Shown here piece after piece: positions 45,559 to 55,449 of a stretch of DNA of 64,000 nt (position 1 is the stretch's first letter; every line of letters begins with the position of its first letter). The notes under the pieces are model-generated. The model had not been told where the DNA came from. It ran no database searches and saw only the letters and a program-made list of their open reading frames with translations. The DNA lies in assembly GCA_020720185.1 (NCBI GenBank), contig DYPB01000002.1, positions 1 to 64,000 on the forward strand, written 5' to 3'. Origin of the DNA: Flavobacterium psychrophilum. GTDB lineage: Bacteria; Bacteroidota; Bacteroidia; Flavobacteriales; Flavobacteriaceae. The translations under genes and the position numbers were made by a program.

Positions 45559-46605
45559 ATGATAACAGATAAAAACCCACAACGCACATCGATAGCCCAA
45601 TTAGGAGAATTTGGACTAATAAACCATTTGACCAGCCAGTTTAAGATAAACCAACCTACAACTATAAAAGGAATTGGAGACGATGCTGCGGTATTAGATT
45701 TCGGAACAAAAAAAATAGTTATTTCAACCGATTTACTTATAGAAGGCGTGCATTTTGACTTGTCCTATATGCCTCTAAAACACCTTGGCTATAAGGCAGT
45801 TGTAGTTAATGTTTCTGATATCTGTGCAATGAATGCCAAAGCAACACAAATAACAGTTTCGGTAGCAGTTTCAAATCGGTTTTCATTAGAAGCTCTAGAA
45901 GACTTATTTGCAGGAATTGCTCTTGCTGCCAATGAATATAAGGTTGATGTAATAGGTGGAGATACAACCTCATCTCAAAAAGGATTAATCATCAGCATTA
46001 CTGCAATTGGCGAGGGCGACACCTCTGAAATTGTTTATAGAAACGGTGCAAATGATACTGATTTGTTAGTTGTTTCGGGTGATATAGGTGCTGCTTATAT
46101 GGGGTTGCAGGTTTTAGAAAGGGAGAAACAAGTTTTTAAAGTAAATCAGAACAACCAGCCAGATTTAGATCCTTATGCTTATTTAATTGAAAGACAGTTA
46201 AAGCCCGAAGCAAGGAAAGATGTACGAACCCTTTTACACGCATTAGAGATAAAACCTACAGCGATGATTGATATTTCGGATGGATTATCCTCTGAAATTA
46301 TTCATATCTGCAAACAGTCAAATGTAGGTTGTAATTTATATGAAGATAAACTGCCATTAGATCCTCAATTAATTGCAACTTGCGAAGAGTTTAAAATTGA
46401 TAGCACAACCGTTGCTATAAATGGAGGTGAAGATTATGAATTGCTTTTTACAATTAAAATAGAAGATTTTGAGAAGATAAAAGCCAATCCAAATTTTACA
46501 ATAATTGGTCATATCACTCAAAAAAGTGAAGGCATACACTTAGTAACTCGTGCCAATACAAAAATACCTTTAAAAGCTCGTGGTTGGAATGCTTTGAGTG
46601 AATAA
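45559..46605 (+). CDS. thiL: thiamine-monophosphate kinase
   Basis: Phosphorylates thiamine phosphate to the cofactor thiamine diphosphate. The 348 residues include the N-terminal signature GEFGLI, the metal-binding motif GIGDDAAVL, STDLLIEGVHF, VNVSDICAMNA, and the C-terminal ISDGLSSEI and NGGEDYELLF. No other thiamine gene lies in the window. A long leader precedes it and a strong terminator follows. Confidence 0.96.
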   Translation: MITDKNPQRTSIAQLGEFGLINHLTSQFKINQPTTIKGIGDDAAVLDFGTKKIVISTDLLIEGVHFDLSYMPLKHLGYKAVVVNVSDICAMNAKATQITVSVAVSNRFSLEALEDLFAGIALAANEYKVDVIGGDTTSSQKGLIISITAIGEGDTSEIVYRNGANDTDLLVVSGDIGAAYMGLQVLEREKQVFKVNQNNQPDLDPYAYLIERQLKPEARKDVRTLLHALEIKPTAMIDISDGLSSEIIHICKQSNVGCNLYEDKLPLDPQLIATCEEFKIDSTTVAINGGEDYELLFTIKIEDFEKIKANPNFTIIGHITQKSEGIHLVTRANTKIPLKARGWNALSE

Positions 46606-46636
46606 AAAAAGCTGTCCAAAAAGGACAGCTTTTTTT
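46604..46636. terminator. bidirectional terminator between thiL and the PorE-like gene
   Basis: AAAAAAAGCTGTCC and GGACAGCTTTTTTT are perfect complements over 14 bp with a 5-nt loop. Confidence 0.95.
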
Positions 46637-46658
46637 ATGGTGGGTTCTATAATTGATA

Positions 46659-48539
46659 TTACTTTACAATTAAAAATTCAGATCTTCTATTTTGTTGGTG
46701 CTCTTCTTCAGAGCATTTAGAAGCCTCACACGAAACTTTTAATTCAGTTTTTCCAAGACCCACACCATCAATTCTGTCTTTTTGAATTCCTTTTGAGATA
46801 ATATATTGTACGGTTGAATTGGCTCTTCTTTCAGATAAATTCATATTATAAATATCGCCACCTCTAATGTCAGTGTGCGATTTTACCATAACTACCATCT
46901 CTTTTTTATCTTTCATTACCTGAACAACTTTGTCCAACTCAAACGCACCTTCTTGTGTAATATTACTTTTGTTATAGTCAAAATAAATTGGATTTAAAAT
47001 AATTTCGATAGGAGAAACAATAACCTCAATAGGATTTAAACCTGCATTAACAGTAACTTTTGCTGTTTTAACAATCTTTTCAACTGGAAAGATATTTCCT
47101 TCATAACCTTCTTTTGAAGCCTGAATTGTATAGGTTTTCTCGCACTGAATTTTAAAGGAAACTTCTCCTTTTTCATTACTCATCTCACTCGCAATCACAT
47201 TTTTATTCTCATCGACAATAGACACTTTTGCATCTGCAAGAACTTCTCCATTTTTAAGATTAGTAACAACAGTATTAACATCCATAGCACATACTGGATT
47301 TGCCTGATAAATATCGTCGTTTCCGCCTCTGTTACTTGAAAAATATCCTTTGTTTTTACTATCATATAATACAAATGAAAAATCGTCTTTTTCAGAGTTT
47401 ACTGGTTTTCCTAAATTATAAGATTCTTTATCAGCAACTAAATCATAAGAAAAAATATCATACCCACCTAAACCTTGTCGACCTGTCGAAGCAAAATAAA
47501 GTGTTTTACCATCTTCGGTAACGGTAGGAAAACTTTCATTACCTTCGGTATTTACATTTGTTCCAAGATTTTGTGGTTGTCCAAAACCTCCATTTGCATT
47601 TAAACTTACCTTCCAAATATCTATCCCACCAATACTTCCTGGCATATTTGATGAAAAATAAAGTGTTTTACCATCGGGTGCTAAAAATGGATTTGCAGTA
47701 GAATATTCTTTACCATTAAATGATAAGGAAGTAAAATTAGTCCATTTTTCATTGAGCCATTCAGCTTTAAATAAATTTACTTGACCTATTTTATCTTTGT
47801 TCTTTGCTTTTACAAAGTTATTGTCTTTTAGACTTTCGCTGGCAAAATAAATAGTTTTTCCATCGTTTGACAATGCTACTGGTCCATCGTTAAATTTTGA
47901 ATTCAATTCTGAAACTGGCAACGGATTAGTAACTGTTCCATCAACATTATAATTGGCTTTATAGATGTCTAAATATGGTTCATTATTCCAACCTAAATTT
48001 TTTCCTTTTTTATTTCTAGCACTTGCAAAATAGAAATCATTTCCTTTTAAAATTGCTCCAAAATCTGATTTATCACTATTTAATGAAGTTAAAGCTACTG
48101 CCTCAAATTCCTTTTGTTTTGATAATAATTTTGGCAGATAATCAGGGTTAGATTTAAATGCTCTTGCTCTTTGATCATTCGGAACTAATGATGAAAATTT
48201 CTTCATCTGCAAATTCGCCTCTTCATATTTAGCATCTGCTTTTAGCATTTGAACATAGTGGTAATAAATTTCTGGGTCTTGATTACTATCCGCAGCAATT
48301 GCTTTTTCATACCAAGTTACAGCCGCTGATGGATTAAAAATATTGTAATAACATTCAGCAAGTTGTCGGTAAACATAAACATCCCCTTTGTCTTTTTCTG
48401 TCAGTTTAAAATACGAAGCGGCTGCCGATACATACTCTAATCTATTATACTGTTTATCTGCTCGTTTGGTTTCGCTGTTTTGTGCAATTATAGTACTGCT
48501 TACAAGAATGAAACATAATGTGGTATATAAATTTTTCAT
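46659..48539 (-). CDS. PorE-like OmpA/PD40/TPR outer-membrane protein
   Basis: A 626-residue exported protein (signal MKNLYTTLCFILVSSTIIAQ). The domain order is: TPR-like helices (about 22-145, including AECYYNIFNPSAAVTWYEKAIA); PD40/WD40-like propeller blades (about 150-420, with repeats such as DGKTLYFASTGRQGLGGYDIF); a carboxypeptidase-regulatory-like beta sandwich (about 425-515); and a C-terminal OmpA domain (about 520-626, SHTDIRGGDIYNMNLSERRA). This is the order of PorE, the T9SS protein that links to peptidoglycan in Porphyromonas. It follows the SprF-like gene by 21 nt and is the last gene of the T9SS unit. Confidence 0.9.
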   Translation of the reverse strand: MKNLYTTLCFILVSSTIIAQNSETKRADKQYNRLEYVSAAASYFKLTEKDKGDVYVYRQLAECYYNIFNPSAAVTWYEKAIAADSNQDPEIYYHYVQMLKADAKYEEANLQMKKFSSLVPNDQRARAFKSNPDYLPKLLSKQKEFEAVALTSLNSDKSDFGAILKGNDFYFASARNKKGKNLGWNNEPYLDIYKANYNVDGTVTNPLPVSELNSKFNDGPVALSNDGKTIYFASESLKDNNFVKAKNKDKIGQVNLFKAEWLNEKWTNFTSLSFNGKEYSTANPFLAPDGKTLYFSSNMPGSIGGIDIWKVSLNANGGFGQPQNLGTNVNTEGNESFPTVTEDGKTLYFASTGRQGLGGYDIFSYDLVADKESYNLGKPVNSEKDDFSFVLYDSKNKGYFSSNRGGNDDIYQANPVCAMDVNTVVTNLKNGEVLADAKVSIVDENKNVIASEMSNEKGEVSFKIQCEKTYTIQASKEGYEGNIFPVEKIVKTAKVTVNAGLNPIEVIVSPIEIILNPIYFDYNKSNITQEGAFELDKVVQVMKDKKEMVVMVKSHTDIRGGDIYNMNLSERRANSTVQYIISKGIQKDRIDGVGLGKTELKVSCEASKCSEEEHQQNRRSEFLIVK

Positions 48540-48560
48540 TGTTTTTGAGTTATTTATGTT

Positions 48561-49481
48561 TTAAAAATATCTTGAAGAACGAGAAATTCTTTTTGGAAAA
48601 TTCAAATCAAAAAGAATTATTATTTCGTGTGATGATGGAGTTGAAATATTTAAGCTTGAAACAATATGATCATAAGCATACCCTATTCTTAATTCGGGTG
48701 TAATTGCATAATTTACCATTGCCCCAAAACTGTCTTCAAATCTATAAGATGCTCCTGCTTCAAATTTTTCATGAAAAAGAAAATTAGTATTCAAATCAAA
48801 TGTAGGTTTTACTCCAAATGATGATTTTACCATAAAAAACGGTTTGAATTTTACATTTGGATTAATATCAAAAACATATCCTCCTGTAAAAAAATAATGT
48901 GAAACTTCAGAACCGTACGCTTTTCCATCATAATCCAAATACTTGGTTTTTAACATATTAGGAACAGAAAAGGCTAAATAATATTTATTTGTATAATAAA
49001 ACAAACCAGTACCTATATTCATTGTACTTGTGCTAGGATTGCTCTTTGCAAAAACACCATCGGTAATATCTGGCAAGGTTTTATAAATTGTTAAAAAATC
49101 TATTTTATGAAGCGTTACACCTCCTTTTACACCAAAAGCCAAACGATGATCTCCATTAAGTTGAAGCGTGTAAGACAAATCCGCATAAACATTTGTTTCC
49201 TCAATAGGTCCAATTTTATCATTAATGATTGATAAACCAGCACCTACATTTTTTCCAACAGGCATTGAACCAGAAGCTGAATATGTTGTTGGTGCATCTT
49301 CAATACCTACCCATTGTCTTCTGTTCAAAAGCCCAAAAGTTAGATTCTCTTTTGATCCTGCATAAGCAGGGTTAATAACATTCATATTATACATATATTG
49401 TGTATAATGTGGGTCCTGTTGTGCTTTGGCATCTATAAATGTAATTAACATTATTAAAACCAGTAGATAATTCTTTCTCAT
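48561..49481 (-). CDS. PorP/SprF family type IX secretion membrane protein
   Basis: A 306-residue outer-membrane barrel protein with signal MRKNYLLVLIMLITFIDAKAQ and the family opening QQDPHYTQYMYNMNVINPAYAGS. Strands such as LTFGLLNRRQWVGIEDAPTTY and LRIGYAYDHIVSSLN fit the PorP_SprF fold. Members act in secretion or attachment of proteins carrying the type-B C-terminal domain. Such a protein is encoded 63 nt upstream, so this is probably its dedicated partner. The PorE-like gene follows. Confidence 0.92.
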   Translation of the reverse strand: MRKNYLLVLIMLITFIDAKAQQDPHYTQYMYNMNVINPAYAGSKENLTFGLLNRRQWVGIEDAPTTYSASGSMPVGKNVGAGLSIINDKIGPIEETNVYADLSYTLQLNGDHRLAFGVKGGVTLHKIDFLTIYKTLPDITDGVFAKSNPSTSTMNIGTGLFYYTNKYYLAFSVPNMLKTKYLDYDGKAYGSEVSHYFFTGGYVFDINPNVKFKPFFMVKSSFGVKPTFDLNTNFLFHEKFEAGASYRFEDSFGAMVNYAITPELRIGYAYDHIVSSLNISTPSSHEIIILFDLNFPKRISRSSRYF

Positions 49482-49544
49482 TGTTTTGGTTTGATTGTTT
49501 ATAATACACTGCCCTACGAAGGCAGTGTATTATTATTATAAATA

Positions 49545-52500
49545 TTATTTATTTTCTCTGTTGATATATATCCATCCTGTCAAACTATCAGCATCTGTTC
49601 TATCAATTTGATAATAATAAGCACCATCTGGCAACTCCCCTCCTCCGTCAGATTGTCCACTCCATTCATTGGTGTAATTATTAAATGAATATTCCTTACG
49701 ACCATAACGATTATATATGCTTAATGTTTTTACATTGTATCCTGTTAAATCAAAAGTATCATTTTTTCCATCACCATTTGGTGAAATTCCTTTTTGTATT
49801 ACACACGATATATTATCAACCAAGATATTTCCTGAAGATTGACAACCATTAATATCGGTTACTGTAACAGTATAGGTTCCTGTTTGAGGTGCTGTTGGTG
49901 TTTGTGAATTGCTTGAAAAACCACCTGGACCTGACCAAGAGAAAGTGGTTCCTGTTGCAAAAGCACCTGTTGTAGGCATTACATTCAATATAAATGGACT
50001 GCCTTGACAAGCTCCTTCAATAGTTATTGCAAATGGTGGAATGATAGTTACTGTTCTTGTTGCTGTTGCGTTTGGACAGCCTCCTGTACCAGAAACGGTA
50101 TAAGTAATTGTTGCTGTTCCTCCACTAACTCCAGTAACAATTCCTGTTGTTGTATTAACAGTTGCAAGTGTTGTATTCGAAGAGGTCCAACTTCCGCCAA
50201 CTGTTGTTGATGCAAAAGTTGTAGTTCCTGTTACACATACAGACTGAACACCACTTAATGTTCCAGCATTTGCTAAAGCTGTTACAGTTACTGTTCTTGT
50301 TGCTGTTGCGTTTGGGCAGCCTCCTGTACCAGAAACGGTATAAGTAATTGTTGCTGTTCCTGCAGTAACTCCAGTAACAACTCCTGTTGTTGTATTAACA
50401 GTTGCAATTGCAGTATCTCCTGATGACCAAGTACCCGTTGTATTTGTCGAGGCAAATGTTGTTGTTCCAGCCACACAGATAGATTGATTGCCACTTAATG
50501 TCCCTGCCGTTGGTGGTACTGTTACCGTTACTGTTCTTGTTGCTGTTGCGTTTGGACAGCCTCCTGTACCAGAAACGGTATAAGTAATTGTTGCTGTTCC
50601 TCCACTAACTCCAGTAACAATTCCTGTTGTTGCATCTACAGTTGCAATTGCAGTATCTCCTGATGACCAAGTACCCGTTGTATTTGTCGAAGCAAATGTT
50701 GTTGTTCCAGCCACACAGATAGATTGATTGCCACTTAATGTTCCTGTATTTGCTGGAGCTGTTACAGTTACTGTTCTTGTTCCTGTTACACTAGGGCATG
50801 TTCCAGATGCAGGAACGGTATAGGTAATGGTTGCTGTTCCCGCACTAACTCCAGTAACATCTCCTGTTGTTGTATCTACAGTTGCAATTGCAGTATCTCC
50901 TGATGACCAAGTACCCGTTGTATTTGTCGAAGCAAATGTTGTTGTTCCAGCCGCACAGATTGATTGATTACCACTTAATATCCCAGCTGTTGGTGTAAGT
51001 GTTACGGTTACTGTTCTTGTTGCAGTAGCACTTGGACAACCGCCTGTTCCAAATTTAAAATAACTAATTGTAACGGTACCAACACCTCGTCCTGTTACTA
51101 AGCCAGTTGAGCTAACTGTTGCAACGGCAGTATTTGAAGAACTCCAAGTTCCACCTGTTGCACCTGTTGTGGTGAATTGTGAAGTGCCTGGAAAACAAAT
51201 TTGTTGAATACCACTTACTACACCTGCATTTGGAGGTAATGATACGGTAACAACTCTTGTTGCTGTTGCATTTCCACAACTTCCAGTTCCTGTAATAGTA
51301 TAAGTAATAGTTGATGTTCCTGCACTAACTCCAGTAACAACTCCTGTTGATGAATCTACTGTTGCAATTGCAGTGTTTGATGAAGTCCATGCTCCTCCAC
51401 TTATTGTTGATGCGAATGTTGTTGTATTGCCAACACAAACTCCCATAGTCCCTGATAAAGTTCCAGCTGTTGCAGCCGCCGAAATGGTTACAGTTCGTGT
51501 TGCAACTGAATTAGGACAAGGAGTAGTACCAGATACAGTGTATCTAATTGTTGCCGTACCAGTTGCAACAGCAGTTACTAATCCTGTTGTTGCATTCACT
51601 GTTGCTATAGTCGGATTTAATGATGTCCAAGTACCACCCGCAGTTCCTGCTGATGTGAATAGAGTAGTTTGTGGTAATGGTAAACATAGCAGTTGGTTTC
51701 CACTTAATGGTCCTGCGGTTACTGGCTGAACAAATGTTACCGTTCTTGTTGAACTTGAATCTGAACAACCACCTGTTCCAATTGCATTATAGGTTATAGT
51801 AACTGTTCCCGAAGTAACTCCTGTTACTAAACCAGTTGAACTAACTGTTGCAACAGCTGTATTGGATGATGACCAAACACCACCAGTTCCTGTTGTTGAG
51901 AATTGTGTTGTTCCAGGCAGACAAACTGTTTGTGTACCACTTAAAATACCAGCAGTAGGTGTATCAGTAATTGTAACCGTTGTAGATGATGTTGCACCTG
52001 GACAACCACCTTTTGGAGGTAAATTATAAGTTACAATATAGGTGCCAGCTGCGGTACTCGCATTTGGTGTTATTGCTCCTGTTGATGGGTTAATTCCTAA
52101 ACCAATTGCAGGGGCAACCGTATAGTTACCACCCATTGTACCCGTTTGCGTAACTGGATAACTTGTAGCATCTGACCTACAATAAGATGTTGAGCTGTAT
52201 GAAATTGTTGTTGCACTTGGTGGTGCAGAAATAGTTATGGTCCAAATATCGTCATCAGAAGGACACTGTCCATTTGCGGTAATACTATTATGTATTTGGT
52301 AAGTTCCAGTATTACTATTTGCAAGATTAATTAAACCAGTTGTTGGATTGATATCTAAAAATCCTACACCTGTATAACTAAAAGTTCCCGCAGTTGCATT
52401 ACTTACGAATATTGGACTTGGATTTGCCCCATCTTTACAATAAAAACTGCTTGAGTAAGTAAAATTACCGAATGGACAACAAACCGTAGGTAACGGACCT

Positions 52501-55280
52501 GTAGTTTGAGTTATTCTAACAAAACCTTTTCTTCCACTATAATTGGTAATCATAACAACATATATTTGCCCCGCTAAAGCACCGTTTACTGTGAAATTTT
52601 CTGTAAATGCTCCAGAAAAACTACAAAAATTACCTGTTGGGGATGCATTTGCAGTTGAAATACCTGCACAAGCAGCAGCATTTGAAGCATAAGGACCCCA
52701 AGCGGCAAAATCAACATCTATGCCTGTGCCGTTAAAAGCGGAGCTTGTATTTTGCTCTAGAAAGAAATTATAATTTCCGTCTTGTGGGATTTGTAAATAG
52801 TAAAATGTTGGTGATGGTGCAGAACCTAAACAACCAACCGTAGTACTTGTTGTTGAATATGGACTAATAGGGTTTGGCAATGTGGCGACACCTACATTGT
52901 TTGGTATTACTATTGGTGTAATAGCACATAATGGTATTGCAGTTGAGCAATTTCCAACATTAGTACCAATACATAATTCAAAAATTTTTGTTACAGGGGT
53001 TGTTCCTGCGGAATATACTCTGACATAATAGGTTTGACCTACCGTTAAACCTGTTAAAGTTGGATTCGATTGTTGTGCATTTGCCACACAGTTTGTTCCA
53101 AATTGAGTTAAAGCAGGACAGGTTCCTGTATATATAGCGTATTTTAAACCCGTTGGAGTTGGAGTATAATTGATACCAAATAAGGAAACATAATGACTTG
53201 TTGCTGTTGCAGTGAAATGAAACCAAACATCGTCATCATCATTTGCTGCATCGCATGAATTTGCTTGTGTTGATGCTGTTGCAAGATTTAGACTACCTTG
53301 AACGGTTTGTAAACAATTTGTATTCTGATTTACGGGCACTGGAATTGAGCCCATACAATCATCGTTTGGAATTAAGGTACAAAATCCTTTTGGCCCAATA
53401 ATTGTACTTTGATCAGTTGGAGAACAATAAGCTCGAACATAATAATCATAGCAAGTTGCAGGTGTTAGTCCTGTAAAATAATATGGATTTGTAACATTTG
53501 TTATTGTAGTCCAACCGGTACTTGCGGCTGTTGGTGGTGTTGATCCTTGTGGTAAGATTTGAATCTGCCAAGATGAGGCAACGCTGCTGTTATAGTTTGC
53601 AGGTTGTGTCCATCCTACTAAAGCAGTAGATTGAGTAATACTTAATGCTGTTAAAGTTGTTGGTGCATTACAAGTTGGTAATGTTGTAAAAGGAAATGGA
53701 CCAGCCCAAGCACTAAATGTTCCATCATTACAATCTGCACGAACCCAATATTGGTATGAGGTTGATGGTGTTAATGAGGTTGCTGGATAATTTGTGTTTA
53801 TAGTTGTTGTTGTTCCTGGTCCTGTGGGAAGAGTTGGAGGACCTGCCGGCAAAACTGCTACTTGCCAAGAGGTTGCAATGCCAGTATCCCAAGTTAAATT
53901 AGCATCAAAAGCACTTATGGTACCTACTGTCAAAGCTGTTGGTTGCTGACAACTTACTTTTTGAATTACTAAAGTATATGGAACTGTTTGTGTTGCTGTA
54001 TTTGTTCTATTTGAGGATATAACAATAACATAAGTTGTTCCTGCGGTTACTGGTAAAAACGGGATACTTCTAATAGCACTTGTATTGTTTGCAACACCTG
54101 CTAAACAAGCTTGATTTGGAGTAGGGCAACCTGCATAAACAAAGATACTCGAATTTACGGAGGTTGGTGTTAGGGTTATACTAATATTTCCTGATGTTGT
54201 TGGAGTGTAAGAATACCACACATCGTTACCTGTCATAAAATTTGTTGCTCCGCCTCCGCAAGCAGAATTCTGAGCCACATCATAAACATCTCCATAATTA
54301 GAGGTGTTGTCTGTGGTGTTATATGGAAGTGTATTTGGCACCTGAATAGCGGCAAGGCAATTAAACCCGAGTGCAACTGTTGCGTATTGAAATGGTCCTG
54401 CCCAAGCACTAAAATTTCCTGAACCGCAATTATTTCTTACCCAAAATTCATAATTTGTACTTGGTGTCAAACTCCCTGCAACCATTGATAAAGAAGCTGT
54501 AGTTGTTGATGCTGTTATTGGTGCAGTTGCAACAGTTGCTGCTGTGTAAGCACCTTGCAAGCTGTTTACAACTTGAAAAGCAGTTGCTCCAGAGGGTGCA
54601 GTCCAAGTTAAATTTGCAGCATTATGAGAAATTGTGTTTGCCCCTAAAGTTGTAGGAATTAAACAATTTTCAACAACCTTAACATCGTCTATTAACCATC
54701 TATCTCCAGATGGTGAGGTGCCTGGCTGGGTAAATATCATTACAAAAGCGATATATACATTGGTTCCTGCTGAATAGGTTACTGGTATATCTACTACTTT
54801 TTCTTCATATTGATTATAAGCTACTGTATTTAGCGTGCCTTCTGTCCAGCTTTGTATAATAGCATATCCTGTTGGATCGTTTTGTGCTCCTGCTGAAACT
54901 GGTTTTATACGGATTTCGTATTGTGTTCCAAAATCAGTGGCAACAAATTGTCTTGTCCAAAATTTTAATTGTCCATTAGTAGGTACTGTAACTGATGGTG
55001 TTGCTAAAAAATCTTCAGAGGTATTTCCTGAACCAATATTTTCTCTGGAACAATAGCCTGCGTTTACCCCTTGATGTGGTAATGCGTTATTAATATCCCA
55101 TCTGACACCTGTTCCTACTGTGTTGTCAAAAACAGCCCAATTACCTGAACCTAATGTCCATATTGTAGGGTTTGGAGGTAGTGTTTGGGTTCCAGTGGTG
55201 CTCTCAAAGCCTTCTGAAAATTGTGAATAACCAAAAGTTGAACATAATAGTGCAACAAATAATAAAATAATTTTTTTCAT
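49545..55280 (-). CDS. giant T9SS type-B adhesin with fibronectin-like and Ig-like repeats
   Basis: A 1911-residue exported surface protein. Signal peptide: MKKIILLFVALLCSTFGYSQ. Residues about 20-205 resemble a cleaved-adhesin/choice-of-anchor jelly roll (FSEGFESTTG ... WLIDDVKVVENC). Several fibronectin type III-like modules follow (WTAPSGATAFQVV, ending NCGSGNFSAWAGPF). Eight Ig-like Big_2 domains of about 80 residues fill about 1106-1749 (LSGNQSICVAGTTTFAS ... GTATITYTV). The last 85 residues (ISPNGDGKNDTFDL ... LPDGAYYYQI) are the gliding-motility-associated type-B sorting domain used for T9SS export. It is the first gene of a unit with SprF-like and PorE-like genes. A ligand cannot be predicted. 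Confidence 0.93.
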   Translation of the reverse strand: MKKIILLFVALLCSTFGYSQFSEGFESTTGTQTLPPNPTIWTLGSGNWAVFDNTVGTGVRWDINNALPHQGVNAGYCSRENIGSGNTSEDFLATPSVTVPTNGQLKFWTRQFVATDFGTQYEIRIKPVSAGAQNDPTGYAIIQSWTEGTLNTVAYNQYEEKVVDIPVTYSAGTNVYIAFVMIFTQPGTSPSGDRWLIDDVKVVENCLIPTTLGANTISHNAANLTWTAPSGATAFQVVNSLQGAYTAATVATAPITASTTTASLSMVAGSLTPSTNYEFWVRNNCGSGNFSAWAGPFQYATVALGFNCLAAIQVPNTLPYNTTDNTSNYGDVYDVAQNSACGGGATNFMTGNDVWYSYTPTTSGNISITLTPTSVNSSIFVYAGCPTPNQACLAGVANNTSAIRSIPFLPVTAGTTYVIVISSNRTNTATQTVPYTLVIQKVSCQQPTALTVGTISAFDANLTWDTGIATSWQVAVLPAGPPTLPTGPGTTTTINTNYPATSLTPSTSYQYWVRADCNDGTFSAWAGPFPFTTLPTCNAPTTLTALSITQSTALVGWTQPANYNSSVASSWQIQILPQGSTPPTAASTGWTTITNVTNPYYFTGLTPATCYDYYVRAYCSPTDQSTIIGPKGFCTLIPNDDCMGSIPVPVNQNTNCLQTVQGSLNLATASTQANSCDAANDDDDVWFHFTATATSHYVSLFGINYTPTPTGLKYAIYTGTCPALTQFGTNCVANAQQSNPTLTGLTVGQTYYVRVYSAGTTPVTKIFELCIGTNVGNCSTAIPLCAITPIVIPNNVGVATLPNPISPYSTTSTTVGCLGSAPSPTFYYLQIPQDGNYNFFLEQNTSSAFNGTGIDVDFAAWGPYASNAAACAGISTANASPTGNFCSFSGAFTENFTVNGALAGQIYVVMITNYSGRKGFVRITQTTGPLPTVCCPFGNFTYSSSFYCKDGANPSPIFVSNATAGTFSYTGVGFLDINPTTGLINLANSNTGTYQIHNSITANGQCPSDDDIWTITISAPPSATTISYSSTSYCRSDATSYPVTQTGTMGGNYTVAPAIGLGINPSTGAITPNASTAAGTYIVTYNLPPKGGCPGATSSTTVTITDTPTAGILSGTQTVCLPGTTQFSTTGTGGVWSSSNTAVATVSSTGLVTGVTSGTVTITYNAIGTGGCSDSSSTRTVTFVQPVTAGPLSGNQLLCLPLPQTTLFTSAGTAGGTWTSLNPTIATVNATTGLVTAVATGTATIRYTVSGTTPCPNSVATRTVTISAAATAGTLSGTMGVCVGNTTTFASTISGGAWTSSNTAIATVDSSTGVVTGVSAGTSTITYTITGTGSCGNATATRVVTVSLPPNAGVVSGIQQICFPGTSQFTTTGATGGTWSSSNTAVATVSSTGLVTGRGVGTVTISYFKFGTGGCPSATATRTVTVTLTPTAGILSGNQSICAAGTTTFASTNTTGTWSSGDTAIATVDTTTGDVTGVSAGTATITYTVPASGTCPSVTGTRTVTVTAPANTGTLSGNQSICVAGTTTFASTNTTGTWSSGDTAIATVDATTGIVTGVSGGTATITYTVSGTGGCPNATATRTVTVTVPPTAGTLSGNQSICVAGTTTFASTNTTGTWSSGDTAIATVNTTTGVVTGVTAGTATITYTVSGTGGCPNATATRTVTVTALANAGTLSGVQSVCVTGTTTFASTTVGGSWTSSNTTLATVNTTTGIVTGVSGGTATITYTVSGTGGCPNATATRTVTIIPPFAITIEGACQGSPFILNVMPTTGAFATGTTFSWSGPGGFSSNSQTPTAPQTGTYTVTVTDINGCQSSGNILVDNISCVIQKGISPNGDGKNDTFDLTGYNVKTLSIYNRYGRKEYSFNNYTNEWSGQSDGGGELPDGAYYYQIDRTDADSLTGWIYINRENK
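50035..51970 (-). repeat. eight 240-bp repeats coding Ig-like domains of the adhesin
   Basis: The phrase TGTTCTTGTTGCTGTTGCG recurs at 50052, 50292 and 50532, an exact 240-bp period. The four units nearest the C terminus of the protein (lowest coordinates) are nearly identical in DNA over long stretches; the four others are diverged. This suggests recent duplication or gene conversion in one half. Confidence 0.85.
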
Positions 55281-55331
55281 GATTATGAAGTTTTAAATGG
55301 TAAATTCTTTGCTAAAAAGACTTTTAGCGGT

Positions 55332-55339
55332 CAAATGTA
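55332..55339 (-). promoter_or_regulatory. -7 promoter element of the adhesin unit
   Basis: On the minus strand TACATTTG (plus-strand CAAATGTA) fits TAnnTTTG and lies about 50 nt before the adhesin ATG. The -33 element is weak. Confidence 0.4.
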
Positions 55340-55449
55340 ATTAAAAAACAAAACAATTTAACATTTTTATTAAAAAAAATGATTTTTAGGGGCTTTTTTT
55401 TGTTTAATGTGTTTTTTTTTTGTTAATTAAAATTATTGTTGTCTTTGTT

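Noticed and set aside
51373-51729. 118-codon plus-strand frame inside the adhesin
   Set aside because: It is antisense to the repeated Ig-like units and is composed of Val/Ala/Pro repeats mirrored from them.
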